Below, piece after piece: positions 15,554-24,883 of a stretch of 64,000 nt of DNA (position 1 is its first letter; every line of letters begins with the position of its first letter). The notes under the pieces are model-generated. The model saw nothing but the letters and a program-made list of their open reading frames with translations, made no database searches and was not told where the DNA came from. Source of the stretch: Microbispora hainanensis (GTDB lineage Bacteria > Actinomycetota > Actinomycetes > Streptosporangiales > Streptosporangiaceae); contig NZ_VIRM01000011.1 of the NCBI RefSeq assembly GCF_006874475.1, positions 1 through 64,000 on the forward strand, written 5' to 3'. The translations under genes and the position numbers were made by a program.

Positions 15554-16072
15554 TCAGTCGTCGTCGACGACCTCGCCGTGCACCACGCGGCCCCGGCCCG
15601 CCGCGGCCGGCCCGCGGAAGCCGTCCGCCTCGTCGAACCCCGCGCCCCGGCCGAACCCCGGAGTCCCGTCGAACAGCGGCGCGTACGGCGATCGGGCGGC
15701 GAGTGAGCGCACCCGGCGGCCGAGGAACCACGACACCCAGCGCCGGGCGATCGGCCGGGTGAACGGCAGGATCATGAAGAACCCGAACACGTCGCTGAGG
15801 AAGCCGGGGGTCATCAGGAGGGCGCCGCCGGCGACGATCAACGCGCCGTCGGCGAGCTCCTTGTCGGGCATGCGCCCCGACTCGATGGCCGAGCGCAGCG
15901 CCGCCCACGCCCTCCGGCCCTCACGGCGCACCAGCCAGGCGCCGAGGATGCTGTCGGCGATGAGCAGGGCGACGGTCTCCCATCCCCCGATCACGGATCC
16001 CACCTGGATCAGGAACCAGATCTCCAGGACGGGAATCACGAGGAACGCGAGGAACAGCCCGATCCGCACCAT
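15554..16072 (-). CDS. fxsA: FxsA family membrane protein
   Basis: Small membrane protein of 172 residues. The first 150 match FxsA: helix 1 (IGLFLAFLVIPVLEIWFLIQ), VGSVIGGWETVALLIADSIL, the RREGRRAWAALRSAIESGRM cytoplasmic loop and GALIVAGGALLMTPGFLSDV with the third and fourth helices. A Gly/Phe-rich tail (GTPGFGRGAGFDEADGF) follows. Escherichia coli FxsA overproduction relieves phage T7 exclusion by F; its normal role is unknown. ATG 16072 chosen; GTG 16084 in frame is possible. On the same strand downstream of ppm and lnt, an order also seen in mycobacteria (Rv2051c to Rv2053c). Confidence 0.88.
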   Translation of the reverse strand: MVRIGLFLAFLVIPVLEIWFLIQVGSVIGGWETVALLIADSILGAWLVRREGRRAWAALRSAIESGRMPDKELADGALIVAGGALLMTPGFLSDVFGFFMILPFTRPIARRWVSWFLGRRVRSLAARSPYAPLFDGTPGFGRGAGFDEADGFRGPAAAGRGRVVHGEVVDDD

Positions 16073-16148
16073 GTCTTGCCCCACTCACCCGGCACTCGTA
16101 CGTCTGCGTCAACGCTCCCGCGGCCGTGGGGGTTCCTGTGGATCGCGT

Positions 16149-16892
16149 TTATCGCCGCGGGCGAAACCGCTCCCCCAGCCCGCTGATCCCCCAGATGGCC
16201 ACGCGCCAGAAGGCCTCGAAGATGATCTTCCGGCTCATCTTGCTGCTGCCCACGGTACGCTCCACGAACGTGATGGGCCTCTCGGTCACCCGCAGGCCCT
16301 GCCGCACGGTGCGGAGCGTGAGGTCCACCTGGAAGCAGTAGCCCTGCGACTCGACGTCGTCCAGCCCGATCTTCTCCAGCGTGGCCGCGCGGTAGGCGCG
16401 GAAGCCCGCGGTGGCGTCGCGCACCGGGATGCCGAGCACCAGCCGGACGTAGGTGTTGGCCCCCCGCGACAGCAGCTCGCGCGAGACCGGCCAGTTGACG
16501 GTCTTGCCGCCGGGCACCCACCGGGAGCCGATCGCCAGGTCGGCGCCGCCGGCCACCGCGTCGAGCAGCTTGTGCAGCTCCTCGGGCTGGTGGGAGCCGT
16601 CGGCGTCCATCTCCACCAGCACGTCGTAGCCCTCGGCCAGGCCCCAGTGGAACCCGGCGATGTAGGCGGCGCCCAGCCCCTGCTTGCTCGTCCTGTGCAT
16701 GACGTGGACGTGGTCGTCCGCCTCGGCCAGCTCGTCGGCGATCCGGCCGGTGCCGTCGGGGCTGTTGTCGTCGGCCACGAGGAGGTGCACGTCGGGCAGC
16801 GCCTCACGGAGGCGCCGGGTGATCAACGGGAGGTTCTCCCTCTCGTTGTATGTGGGGACGATCACGAGCACCCGCCCGGGGGTCCGCTCCAT
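16149..16892 (-). CDS. ppm: Polyprenol-phosphate mannose synthase (GT2)
   Basis: Glycosyltransferase family 2 enzyme of 247 residues that transfers mannose from GDP-mannose to polyprenol phosphate at the inner membrane face, supplying donors for protein O-mannosylation and lipoglycans. Motifs: [17 protein letters not shown] at the N-terminus, [15 protein letters not shown], the DxD-type [35 protein letters not shown], and [20 protein letters not shown] near the C-terminus. No C-terminal membrane domain, as for soluble Dpm1-type enzymes. The ATG overlaps the stop of lnt by one base (TGATG), so the pair is translationally coupled. In M. tuberculosis the two activities are one fused protein, Ppm1. 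Confidence 0.92.
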   Translation of the reverse strand: MERTPGRVLVIVPTYNERENLPLITRRLREALPDVHLLVADDNSPDGTGRIADELAEADDHVHVMHRTSKQGLGAAYIAGFHWGLAEGYDVLVEMDADGSHQPEELHKLLDAVAGGADLAIGSRWVPGGKTVNWPVSRELLSRGANTYVRLVLGIPVRDATAGFRAYRAATLEKIGLDDVESQGYCFQVDLTLRTVRQGLRVTERPITFVERTVGSSKMSRKIIFEAFWRVAIWGISGLGERFRPRR

Positions 16893-18448
16893 CAGCTCTT
16901 CCTCCGCCCAGAGATGGCCGCCACCGTCGCTCCGGCTCCCATGAGTATCATGATCCACTCCGGCAGCGCACCTACCTCCGCCGCCACCGTGTTCTTCGTC
17001 CTGACGGGGACGTCCAGGACGTTCATCCCCGCCACCAGCTCGCCGGTACGCCAGCCGACCCGGCCGTCGGGGCCGACGTACGCGGAGATGCCCGTGGTCG
17101 CCGCGGTGACCACGGCCCGGTTGAACTCCACCGCCCGCAGCTGCGACATCGCGAGCTGCTGCGGCGGCAGGTTGGTGAGGGCGTAGCTGGCGTTGTTGGT
17201 CTGCACGACCAGCGGCGTGCCGCCGGCCAGCACCGTGTCGCGCACCGTGCTGTCGAACGCCACCTCGTAGCACTCCACCGTGCCGATCGTCACCGGCCCC
17301 ATCCGCAACGCGCCCGGCTTGTCCCCGGCGACCGACTGCCGGCCGACGAGCTGCGCCCGCGACGACAGCGCCAGGAACAGGTCCTTCATCGGGGTGTACT
17401 CGCCGAACGGCACCAGCCGCCGCTTGTCGTAGTACACGCCCGGGCCGGTGACCGGATCCCAGACCACGCCGCGGGTGGCCCGGTTCTCGGTGCCGATCTT
17501 GACCACCGCGCCGACGAGGATCGGCACGCCGATGTCCTTCGCCGCGGAGTCGATCACCTGCCGGGCGTACGCGCTGGTGTAGGGATCGATGTCGGTGGAG
17601 TTCTCCGGCCACACCACGATGTCGGGCCGCTGCAGCTTCCCGGCACGCACGGCCTCGGCCATCCGGTGCGTCTCGTCGGCGTGGTTGCGCAGCACGACGG
17701 CGGGCTCGTCGCCGAGGAAGTACATCCCCCGCCCAGGGACGTTGCCCTGGATGACACCGATCCGCACTGTCCTGCCTTCGTCGCCGGGCCGGGGCACGAC
17801 CAGCCCCAACACCGGTACGGCTATCGCGGCGAGGAGCGTTCCGGCAAGCACCCGGTCGGCCCGCCACCTCGGCGGACGCCGCGTGACCAGCGCCGCGAGC
17901 AGGGCCCCCGTGAGGGCGACCGTGAAACTTACAAGCGGGGCGCCGCCCAGCGCGGCGAAGCCGGTGTACGGCGACTCGCCCTGGCTGAAGGCCAGCCGCG
18001 CCCAGGGGAAGCCCCCGACGGGGAACAGCCCGCGGGCCCACTCCTGCAGGACCCACAGGCAGGCCACCCAGAGCGGCCACAGCCGCAGCCGCATGACGAG
18101 GACGGCCAGACAGGCCAGGGCGGCCCAGAACAGGCTCTCGATGCCCGACAGGGCCAGCCAGGCGTCGTCCCCGATCGGGCGGACCCAGGCCAGCGTCGGC
18201 AGCAGGAACGCGAGCGCCCCGGCGTACCCGATCCACGCGGCCCGGCGCAGCCGCAGGCCATGCAGCGCGAGGGCGAGCAGCGCGACGCCCACCGGCGCGC
18301 AGAACCACCACCCGAGGGGCGGGAAGGCGAGATAGAGCACCAGGCCGCCCACGACGGAGGCGGCGAGGCGGATCAGCACGCCCGGCACCCGCGGCTTCGG
18401 CGCCCCGGCGGCGGGCGGAGCCGCGTCCTGTGCCGTCTTCAGTGCCAC
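16892..18448 (-). CDS. lnt: Apolipoprotein N-acyltransferase
   Basis: Membrane enzyme of 518 residues that N-acylates the lipidated cysteine of lipoproteins. About six hydrophobic helices cover residues 20-195 ([20 protein letters not shown] is characteristic), then a nitrilase-type domain: [13 protein letters not shown], the catalytic Glu in [18 protein letters not shown], Lys in that same loop, and the Cys in [18 protein letters not shown] last helix near the C-terminus ([20 protein letters not shown]) anchors it. GTG 18448 (preceded by GGAGAGG) was chosen; the frame opens at 18487. Stop overlaps the ppm start. Acts with the many lipoproteins seen in this window. Confidence 0.92.
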   Translation of the reverse strand: MALKTAQDAAPPAAGAPKPRVPGVLIRLAASVVGGLVLYLAFPPLGWWFCAPVGVALLALALHGLRLRRAAWIGYAGALAFLLPTLAWVRPIGDDAWLALSGIESLFWAALACLAVLVMRLRLWPLWVACLWVLQEWARGLFPVGGFPWARLAFSQGESPYTGFAALGGAPLVSFTVALTGALLAALVTRRPPRWRADRVLAGTLLAAIAVPVLGLVVPRPGDEGRTVRIGVIQGNVPGRGMYFLGDEPAVVLRNHADETHRMAEAVRAGKLQRPDIVVWPENSTDIDPYTSAYARQVIDSAAKDIGVPILVGAVVKIGTENRATRGVVWDPVTGPGVYYDKRRLVPFGEYTPMKDLFLALSSRAQLVGRQSVAGDKPGALRMGPVTIGTVECYEVAFDSTVRDTVLAGGTPLVVQTNNASYALTNLPPQQLAMSQLRAVEFNRAVVTAATTGISAYVGPDGRVGWRTGELVAGMNVLDVPVRTKNTVAAEVGALPEWIMILMGAGATVAAISGRRKS

Positions 18449-18921
18449 GGGCTCGCCTCTCCTCGCGTGTCGGTCGTCCTGACGCAAAAATCATTCCAGG
18501 TCAGGGTCGCAGACGGCGGCGCAGCCCGCCAAACCGTCTCCGCCACTTTACGGGCGGCGTCCAAGGGCGATCACACGGACGAAGAGACGAAAAAAGGAAG
18601 GAGGCCCGGGCGGCCCTTCGGACCGGTTCCGTCCCGTCGGCGGCGGGCGCGGAGCTCCGTTGTCTACTGGGCGCCCGGGCCCCTCCTGGGTCCAACCCCC
18701 CGGCCGGATGGGGTGCCCCGCCTCGGCGGGACGCCACCCTGCGCCTGGTGTGCTGACGGAGTCACGCTCCGTCATCGACGCAGAGGTCGGCGACGCCATA
18801 GAACGGCCAACCGGTCAGTCCCGTGCTGGACTGCGCAGCAAACTACCGACCTCAGCGCAGATGTCAACCGCGTCCCGATCAGCGGAAACACCACATTTCC
18901 GCAGGTGGGAGCGGTGTCGCT
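18449..18921. other. Intergenic region (473 bp), no gene seen
   Basis: Separates lnt from the HelD gene; both are on the minus strand. Open frames here are GC-rich shadows without ribosome binding sites. It contains a perfect 8-bp inverted repeat at 18754-18774 (listed separately) and an A-rich patch (GACGAAAAAAGGAAGGAGG around 18579-18605) whose orientation does not match a coding start. Confidence 0.5.
18754..18774. terminator. Hairpin downstream of helD
   Basis: TGACGGAG and CTCCGTCA form a perfect 8-bp stem with loop TCACG, about 150 bases after the HelD stop in its direction of transcription. It may terminate helD transcription; without a T-run this is tentative. Confidence 0.4.
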
Positions 18922-21183
18922 TCAGCGACGTTCGAGACCGTTCAGAACCTCGGGCAATTCGTCCACGTGGACGACGCCGAGGCGGCTCGTGGCCCGGGTC
19001 AGCGCGACGTAGAGGTCGCTCGGGCCGCGCGGCGACTCGCGCAGGATCCGGCCGGGCTCGACCACGATCACCGAGTCGAACTCCAGCCCCTTGGCCTCGG
19101 TCACCGACAGCACCGCCACGGGCGCGTCCAGCGCGGCCGGGCCGGGGCCGGTGGCCGCCTCGGGAACGGCACCCCGTACGATCGTCCCGATCTCCTCGGT
19201 CATCCCCGCCGGGGCGACGACCACCAGGCGGCCCTCCCCCAGGACCCCCGACGCGGCCTCCGCCGCGACCACCGGGCCCGCCTCCGCGAGGCCGGCGACC
19301 CGCAGGGCCCACGGCCGCTCGCCCGTCTCCCGCACCGACTCCGGCGCCTTCAGGTCGGGGCCGACGAGTTCGAGCACGCGGGCGGCGACCTCCATCAGCT
19401 CGGCGGGGGTGCGGTAGTTGACGCTGAGGTGCTCCTCGCGCCAGCGGCCCGTGACGTACGGGTCGAGCACCCGGGCCCAGCTCGCCGCGCCCGCGGCCGA
19501 CCCGGTCTGGGCGATGTCGCCGACGATCGTCATGGAGCGGCTCGGGATGCGGCGCATGACCATCCGCCAGGCCATCTCGGACAGCTCCTGGGCCTCGTCC
19601 ACGATCACGTGCCCGAAGGCCCACGTGCGGTCCCTGGCGGCCCGCTCGGCGGTGGTGAGATAGGTCTCCTCGGCCTGCTGCCGTTCGGCGAAACGCTCGG
19701 CGTCCATGATGTCGGCCAGGCCGGTCAGCTCCAGCACCTCGCGGGCGTAGGCGATGCGCTCCTCGCGCTCCTGCTCGGCGCGGCGCGCGGCCCGCAGCAC
19801 CCCCTCGTCGATGTCCCCGAGCAGCTCGGCGGCCTCGTCGAGCAGCGGCACGTCGGCTGGGCTCCACCAGGTCTCCCCCGCCTTCTCCCCCGGTCTGGGC
19901 GGCTCGCGCAGCAGCAGGTCGCGCTCCGGCGCGCCCAGCCCGGCCGCCGCCATGCGGTCGCGGTCGGTGAACAGGCCGATCAGCAGTTGCTGCGGCGTGA
20001 GGTAGGGCCACAGCCGGTTGAGCGCCACCCGCACCGGTTCCTCGGTGCGCAGGTCCTCGCGCAGATCGGCGAAGTCGGCGTCGTCGAGGTTGCCGCGGCC
20101 CAGGTGGCGGGCGGCCTGCCGGGTCAGCACGGTCAGCAGGTGCCGCACGAAGACGGCCCTGGCCTGGTTGTGCGGGCGGCGCGAGCGGCCGGCCTTCGAC
20201 CGGGCCGCCTCCAGCGTCTGCCGGTCGAGCTTCAGTGTGAACTTGTCGAGCTTGATCTCGATGGGTGTGCGCGGCATCCGCTGCCGCTCCCGTACGGCCC
20301 GGGCGATCACGTCGGCCATCGCGATGCGGCCCTTGACCGCCGCGGCCTCGGGCGGCTCCTCCCGGGTGGCGGTGACGCCCGGGTACAGCTCGCCCACGGT
20401 GGACAGCAGCACGTCGGTCTCGCCGAGGGACGGCAGCACCTGCTCGATGTAGCGCATGAAGGTCGGGTTGGGCCCGAGGATCAGCACGCCCCGGCGTTCC
20501 AGGCGCTCCCGGTAGGTGTACAGGAGGTAGGCGGCGCGGTGCAGGGCCACCACGGTCTTGCCGGTGCCGGGGCCGCCCTGGACGACGAGCACGCCGTTCA
20601 GGTCACTCCGGATGATCTTGTCCTGCTCGGCCTGGATGGTGGCCACGATGTCGCGCATGCGGCCGGTGCGCTTCTCGCCGAGTGCGGCCAGCAGCGCCGC
20701 CTCGCCGTTCAGGGAGGCCCGGTCGGCGTCGGTGAGGCTGTCGAGGTCGAGCAGGTCGTCGTCGATCGCGGTGACCCTGCGGCCCCGCGTGTGCAGGTGG
20801 CGCCGCCGGGTGACGCCCATCGGGGCGGCCGGGGTGGCCCGGTAGAACGGCTGCGCCACCGGGGCCCGCCAGTCGATCAGCAGCCGGTGCTGGTCGTCGT
20901 CCGACAGCCCGATGCGGCCGATGTAGAGCCGCTCGCCCTCCGCGTGGTCGAGCCTGCCGAAGCACAGGCCGTTCTCCACCGCCCACAGGCGGGCCAGCCG
21001 CTGGGTGTACATGACGGCGAAGCTGTCGCGCTCCGAGCGGTTCTGGTGGGTGCCGAAGGCCCCCTGGGCGAGCACGGCGTCGAGCTGCCCGCGCGTGCGC
21101 TCCCGCAGCACGTCGAGGCGCTCGTACAGCGCGGCGACGTACTTCTGCTCCCGGGCCAGCTCGCCCGTCGAAGACTCTGGCAT
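18922..21183 (-). CDS. helD: HelD-like superfamily 1 helicase (RNA polymerase recycling type)
   Basis: Protein of 753 residues with the HelD layout: an N-terminal coiled arm (LAREQKYVAALYERLDVLRE), Walker A VVQGGPGTGKTVVALHRAAY at about 215-234, a long HelD-specific insertion, a Walker B-like FGHVIVDEAQELSEMAWRMV, SMTIVGDIAQTG, and C-terminal motifs VLSVTEAKGLEFDSVIVVEP and SDLYVALTRATSRLGVVHVD. HelD proteins bind stalled RNA polymerase and release it from nucleic acid; in some actinobacteria they protect against rifamycins. ATG 21183 (MPESSTGE) is preferred over the longer frame. Divergent from the csn operon. Confidence 0.88.
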   Translation of the reverse strand: MPESSTGELAREQKYVAALYERLDVLRERTRGQLDAVLAQGAFGTHQNRSERDSFAVMYTQRLARLWAVENGLCFGRLDHAEGERLYIGRIGLSDDDQHRLLIDWRAPVAQPFYRATPAAPMGVTRRRHLHTRGRRVTAIDDDLLDLDSLTDADRASLNGEAALLAALGEKRTGRMRDIVATIQAEQDKIIRSDLNGVLVVQGGPGTGKTVVALHRAAYLLYTYRERLERRGVLILGPNPTFMRYIEQVLPSLGETDVLLSTVGELYPGVTATREEPPEAAAVKGRIAMADVIARAVRERQRMPRTPIEIKLDKFTLKLDRQTLEAARSKAGRSRRPHNQARAVFVRHLLTVLTRQAARHLGRGNLDDADFADLREDLRTEEPVRVALNRLWPYLTPQQLLIGLFTDRDRMAAAGLGAPERDLLLREPPRPGEKAGETWWSPADVPLLDEAAELLGDIDEGVLRAARRAEQEREERIAYAREVLELTGLADIMDAERFAERQQAEETYLTTAERAARDRTWAFGHVIVDEAQELSEMAWRMVMRRIPSRSMTIVGDIAQTGSAAGAASWARVLDPYVTGRWREEHLSVNYRTPAELMEVAARVLELVGPDLKAPESVRETGERPWALRVAGLAEAGPVVAAEAASGVLGEGRLVVVAPAGMTEEIGTIVRGAVPEAATGPGPAALDAPVAVLSVTEAKGLEFDSVIVVEPGRILRESPRGPSDLYVALTRATSRLGVVHVDELPEVLNGLERR

Positions 21184-21319
21184 AGGCCGACAGATTCTAC
21201 GTGCCGTGCCGCCCTTCTCCCGCATCGGGCGCGGCGGCTCACGGACGCGTCACAGATGGATCTCGGCGCGGATCACGCCCTTGACGGCGTCCCGGCCCGT
21301 TCGTACGGTCGCAGCCATA

Positions 21320-21338
21320 GTTAGGAAACTTTCCTAAC
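21320..21338. promoter_or_regulatory. CsnR-type operator palindrome (csn operon)
   Basis: GTTAGGAAACTTTCCTAAC is a perfect 19-bp palindrome around a central C, 20 bases upstream of csnR. Palindromes of this kind are the operators of ROK repressors, including CsnR of Streptomyces, which represses its own operon and the chitosanase gene. A near-identical copy (17 of 19 bases) is at 44415-44433 before the chitosanase gene of this window. Confidence 0.88.
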
Positions 21339-21357
21339 CCGCTTCGTGGGAGAACGC

Positions 21358-22623
21358 ATGACCCGGCCCATCGCGGGGACGCCCAGCCTGCTGCGCGCGA
21401 TCAACGACCGCGCCGCGCTGATGGTCCTGCTCGAACGCGGCCCGCTGACCCGGCCCGAGCTGGGGGCGCTCACCGGCCTGTCCAAGCCGACCGCCTCCCA
21501 GCTCCTGGCCCGGCTCCAGGAGGCCGGCCTGGTCGTCCTGGACGGCATCCGCGAGGGCCTGCCGGGCCGTACGGCCGAGCTCTACCGGATCAACCCCCGC
21601 GCGGCGCACGTGGCCGCGCTGGACGTCACGCCGGCGCGCATCGCGGCGGCGGTCGCGGACGTCACCGGCGCGGTCGTCGCCGAGCACCGGCTGGCCACCC
21701 CGGGCCGCGCCGCCGGCGACGTGGTCGAGCGGGTCCGGGCCGCGCTCACCGGGGCGTGCGGCCCGGCCGGGCTCGACCCGACGGAGCTGAGCCGGGTGGT
21801 CCTCGGCATCGGCGGCGCCGTCGACCCCTCGACCGGCAGGCTCGGCTACGCCGCCCACATCCCGGGCTGGCACATCCCCGACCTGATCGGGACCCTGCGC
21901 GACGGGATCGGCGTGCCGATCGACGTGGAGAACGACGTCAACCTCGTCGCGCAGGCCGAACGGTCCCGGGGCAGCGCCCGGGGCCACCAGGACTACGTGC
22001 TGCTGTGGGCCGACGAGGGCATCGGCGCGGCCCTGGTCATCGGCGGCCGCCTCCACCGCGGGGCGACCGGCGGCGCGGGCGAGGTGGGCTACATGCCCGT
22101 GGTCGGCGCCCCCACCGCGCGGGACGTCGGCAGGCGGGCCAACCACGGGTTCCAGGCGCTGTCGGGCGGCCCGGCCGTGCTCGCCCTCATGCGGGCACAC
22201 GGCGTGCGCGGCTCCACGCCGAGCGGCGCCGTACGCAACGCGGTCGCCCTGGCGGCTCGCGGCGGCCCGGACGGCGAGAGCGCGCGCGAGGCCCTGCGCG
22301 ACCTCGCCGCCCGTCTCGCGATGGGGCTGGCCGCGATCACGGCCGTGGTCGACCCCGAGATCGTCGTGCTGTCGGGCGGCGTGCTGCTCGCCGGCGGCGA
22401 GGTCCTGCGGGAGGCGGTCGAGCGGGAGCTGCACGCGCTCACCATCCCCAGGCCTCGTGTGCTGCTGTCCACCCTGGAGGGCAACCCGGTTATCGCCGGA
22501 GCCCTCGACCTCGCCCTCGGGGCCGCACGCGAGGAGCTGTTCGGGCCCGTCAACGGGCCCGTGAACGGCCCTAGGAACGGCCCTGTGAGCGGCGCGGTGA
22601 ACACATCCCCTTCCACCCGTTAG
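21358..22623 (+). CDS. csnR: ROK-family transcriptional repressor CsnR
   Basis: Repressor of 421 residues. A winged helix-turn-helix (LLRAINDRAALMVLLERGPL, LTGLSKPTASQLLARLQEAG) is followed by a ROK sugar-kinase-like domain: ALDVTPARIAAAVADVTGAV, VLGIGGAVDPSTG, VENDVNLVAQAER and EGIGAALVIGGRLHRGATGG with GEVGYMPV. The usual CxCGxxGC zinc motif of ROK proteins is not apparent. ATG 21358 chosen (GGGAG upstream). It ends in a short repeated tail FGPVNGPVNGPRNGPVSG. Gene order with csnEFGHK matches the Streptomyces coelicolor csnR-K operon, where CsnR controls chitosan oligosaccharide uptake and the chitosanase. Autoregulation is implied by the palindrome at 21320. Confidence 0.87.
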   Translation: MTRPIAGTPSLLRAINDRAALMVLLERGPLTRPELGALTGLSKPTASQLLARLQEAGLVVLDGIREGLPGRTAELYRINPRAAHVAALDVTPARIAAAVADVTGAVVAEHRLATPGRAAGDVVERVRAALTGACGPAGLDPTELSRVVLGIGGAVDPSTGRLGYAAHIPGWHIPDLIGTLRDGIGVPIDVENDVNLVAQAERSRGSARGHQDYVLLWADEGIGAALVIGGRLHRGATGGAGEVGYMPVVGAPTARDVGRRANHGFQALSGGPAVLALMRAHGVRGSTPSGAVRNAVALAARGGPDGESAREALRDLAARLAMGLAAITAVVDPEIVVLSGGVLLAGGEVLREAVERELHALTIPRPRVLLSTLEGNPVIAGALDLALGAAREELFGPVNGPVNGPRNGPVSGAVNTSPSTR

Positions 22624-22636
22624 GGAGGCACCCCCC

Positions 22637-23974
22637 ATGAAACGCCTTCTCTCCCTCCCCGTGGCACTCTCCGTCGGGGCCGGGCTGGCCGCGCTCACCG
22701 CCTGTACGGCGGGCACCGAGAGCGGGCCGCCCAAGGTGGCCCAGAGCGGGGCGAGCCACGAGCCGGTCACCATCGAGTTCTGGCACGGCTTCAGCGCCGA
22801 CAACGAGCTCAAGGCCTTCGACGACACCCTCGCCGGTTTCCAGAAGAAGTTCCCGTGGATCACGGTCAAGGCGACCAAGGCCGTCCAGGACAGCCAGATC
22901 CTGCAGTCCGTGCGCGGCGGCAACCCGCCCGACGTGGCCCTGTCGTTCACCACCGACAGCGTCGCCGAGTTCTGCAAGGCCGGGATCTTCCAGGACCTCA
23001 ACCCCTACCTGAAGGCGAGCGGCATCGACCCGGCGTCGCTGTTCCCGAAGGTGATCGCCGAATACACGGAGTATCAGGGCAAGCGCTGCGTGATGCCCAT
23101 GCTGGCCGACGCGTACGGCCTCTACTACAACAAGGCGCTGATGAAGGGCCACGAGCCGCCGAAGACGATGAGCGAGCTGGCCGACCTCGCCAAGACGCTG
23201 ACGGTCAAGGACGACAAGGGCGACATCAAGGTCGCCGGGTTCGTCCCGACCAGCCAGATGTACGAGAACGCCCCCATCCACACCGGCGTGATGGTCGGCG
23301 CGAAGTGGACCAACCCCGACGGCACCTCGGCCATCGGCTCCGACCCCCAGTGGAAGAAGCTGATGACCTGGCAGAAGGACCTCACCGAGTGGTACGGCTA
23401 CGACAAGCTTGAGAAGTTCCGCAAGAGCTTCGGCGACGAGTGGTCGGCCGAGAACCCGTTCAACACCGGCAAGGTCGCCATGGCCATCGACGGCGAGTGG
23501 CGCACCGCCATGCTCGCCGCCGACGCGCCCGGCCTCGACTACGGCACCGCGCCGCTGCCGGTGGCCGACGACCAGGCGCAACGGTACGGCGCGGGCTACA
23601 TCACCGGCACCGTCATCGGCGTCCCCCGCGGCGCCAAGCACGCCGAGGCCGCCTGGGAGCTGGTGAAATACCTCACCACCGACACCGACTCGCTGGTGAC
23701 GCTCTCGAACGCGATCAGGAACGTGCCGAGCACACTGCCCGCGCTCCAGTCGCCCGGCCTGAAGAAGGACCCGAACTTCCAGACCTTCCTCGACGTCTTC
23801 GCCAACCCGAACAGCACGACGGTGCCGGCTCACGTCAACTCCGTCTTCAACCAGCAGACGCTGCAGGAGGCGCAGATCAAGTGGGAGTCGGGCCGGGCGT
23901 CCGACCTCGACGCGCTGCTCGCCGACGTGGACAAGAAGATCAACGAGAAGCTCAAGCTGACGGCGGGCGGCTGA
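22637..23974 (+). CDS. csnE: Chitosan-oligosaccharide binding lipoprotein CsnE
   Basis: Family-1 sugar-binding lipoprotein of 445 residues. Signal peptide with lipobox LTAC at about residue 23. Mature-protein motifs typical of the family: EPVTIEFWHGFSADNELKAF, GNPPDVALSFTTDSVAEFC, MPMLADAYGLYYNKALMKGH, GKVAMAIDGEWRTAMLAADA and an aromatic-rich pocket. GGGAGG lies 10 bases before ATG 22637. Follows csnR after 13 bases. By synteny with S. coelicolor csnE it would deliver glucosamine oligomers to CsnFG; the substrate is inferred from context. Confidence 0.86.
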   Translation: MKRLLSLPVALSVGAGLAALTACTAGTESGPPKVAQSGASHEPVTIEFWHGFSADNELKAFDDTLAGFQKKFPWITVKATKAVQDSQILQSVRGGNPPDVALSFTTDSVAEFCKAGIFQDLNPYLKASGIDPASLFPKVIAEYTEYQGKRCVMPMLADAYGLYYNKALMKGHEPPKTMSELADLAKTLTVKDDKGDIKVAGFVPTSQMYENAPIHTGVMVGAKWTNPDGTSAIGSDPQWKKLMTWQKDLTEWYGYDKLEKFRKSFGDEWSAENPFNTGKVAMAIDGEWRTAMLAADAPGLDYGTAPLPVADDQAQRYGAGYITGTVIGVPRGAKHAEAAWELVKYLTTDTDSLVTLSNAIRNVPSTLPALQSPGLKKDPNFQTFLDVFANPNSTTVPAHVNSVFNQQTLQEAQIKWESGRASDLDALLADVDKKINEKLKLTAGG

Positions 23975-23980
23975 GCCTCG

Positions 23981-24883
23981 ATGCGTGGCAATCTGCGCGC
24001 CCTGCTCTACCTGTCCCCCTGGCTCGCCGGGTTCGCGATCTTCTTCGTCTACCCGCTGGTGTCCACGGTCTACTTCTCCTTCCAGCGGTACGACCTGTTC
24101 ACTCTGGAGCCCGTCGGGCTGCTCAACTGGGAGTACTTCTTCAAGGACCAGGCGGCCTGGACGGCGATCCGCAACACGCTGTGGCTCGTCGTGGTGATGG
24201 TCCCGCTGCGGGTGCTGTTCGGCCTCGGCGTCGCCCAGCTCGTGACCAGGATCAAGGCCGGCGCCGGGGTCTACCGCACGATCTTCTATCTGCCGGCCCT
24301 GGTGCCGCTGGTGGCCGGGACGCTGGGGTTCGTGTTCCTGCTCAACCCCGGCACCGGGCCGGTGGACGCGATCCTCTCGGCGGCCGGGCTGCCCGCGCCC
24401 GACTGGTTCGGCGACCCCGCGTGGTCGAAGTGGGGGCTCACTCTGCTGGGCCTCTGGTCGGTCGGCGACCTGATGGTCATCTTCATGGCCGCCCTGCTCG
24501 ACGTGCCGAAACAGCTCTACGAGGCCGCGGCCATCGACGGCGCGAACGGCTGGCGGCAGTTCACCTCGATCACGCTGCCGGTGATCCGGCCGGTGCTGAT
24601 GTTCGCCTTCATCACCGGGGTGATCCAGACGCTGCAGTACTTCACCCAGGCCGAGGTCGCCGCGCGGGTCGCGTCCGGGGCGACCGACTCGGCCGGGTCG
24701 GTCTTCACCCCCGGCTACCCCGACCAGTCCACGCTGACGTTCCCCCAGTGGCTGTTCCAGCAGGGCTTCCGCGACTACGCGATGGGCTACGCGTGCGTGC
24801 TCGCACTGGTGCTGTTCGCGGTGGCGATGGTGTTCACGCTCATCCTGCTGCGGCAGTTCCGCTTCACCGAGGAGGAATCGTGA
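23981..24883 (+). CDS. csnF: Sugar ABC transporter permease CsnF
   Basis: Permease of 300 residues, MalF/UgpA type, six helices: LLYLSPWLAGFAIFFVYPLV at the N-terminus, IFYLPALVPLVAGTLGFVFL, and a coupling loop EAAAIDGANGWRQFTSITLP, the EAA motif that docks on the shared ATPase. It overlaps csnG by 4 bases (GTGA). No ATPase gene exists in this operon, as is usual for actinobacterial oligosaccharide importers energised by the general ATPase MsiK. Confidence 0.88.
   Translation: MRGNLRALLYLSPWLAGFAIFFVYPLVSTVYFSFQRYDLFTLEPVGLLNWEYFFKDQAAWTAIRNTLWLVVVMVPLRVLFGLGVAQLVTRIKAGAGVYRTIFYLPALVPLVAGTLGFVFLLNPGTGPVDAILSAAGLPAPDWFGDPAWSKWGLTLLGLWSVGDLMVIFMAALLDVPKQLYEAAAIDGANGWRQFTSITLPVIRPVLMFAFITGVIQTLQYFTQAEVAARVASGATDSAGSVFTPGYPDQSTLTFPQWLFQQGFRDYAMGYACVLALVLFAVAMVFTLILLRQFRFTEEES

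Noticed and set aside
18495..18800. Small open frames in the lnt-helD gap
   Set aside because: No ribosome binding site, codon pattern or conserved motif; both strands give only low-complexity translations.
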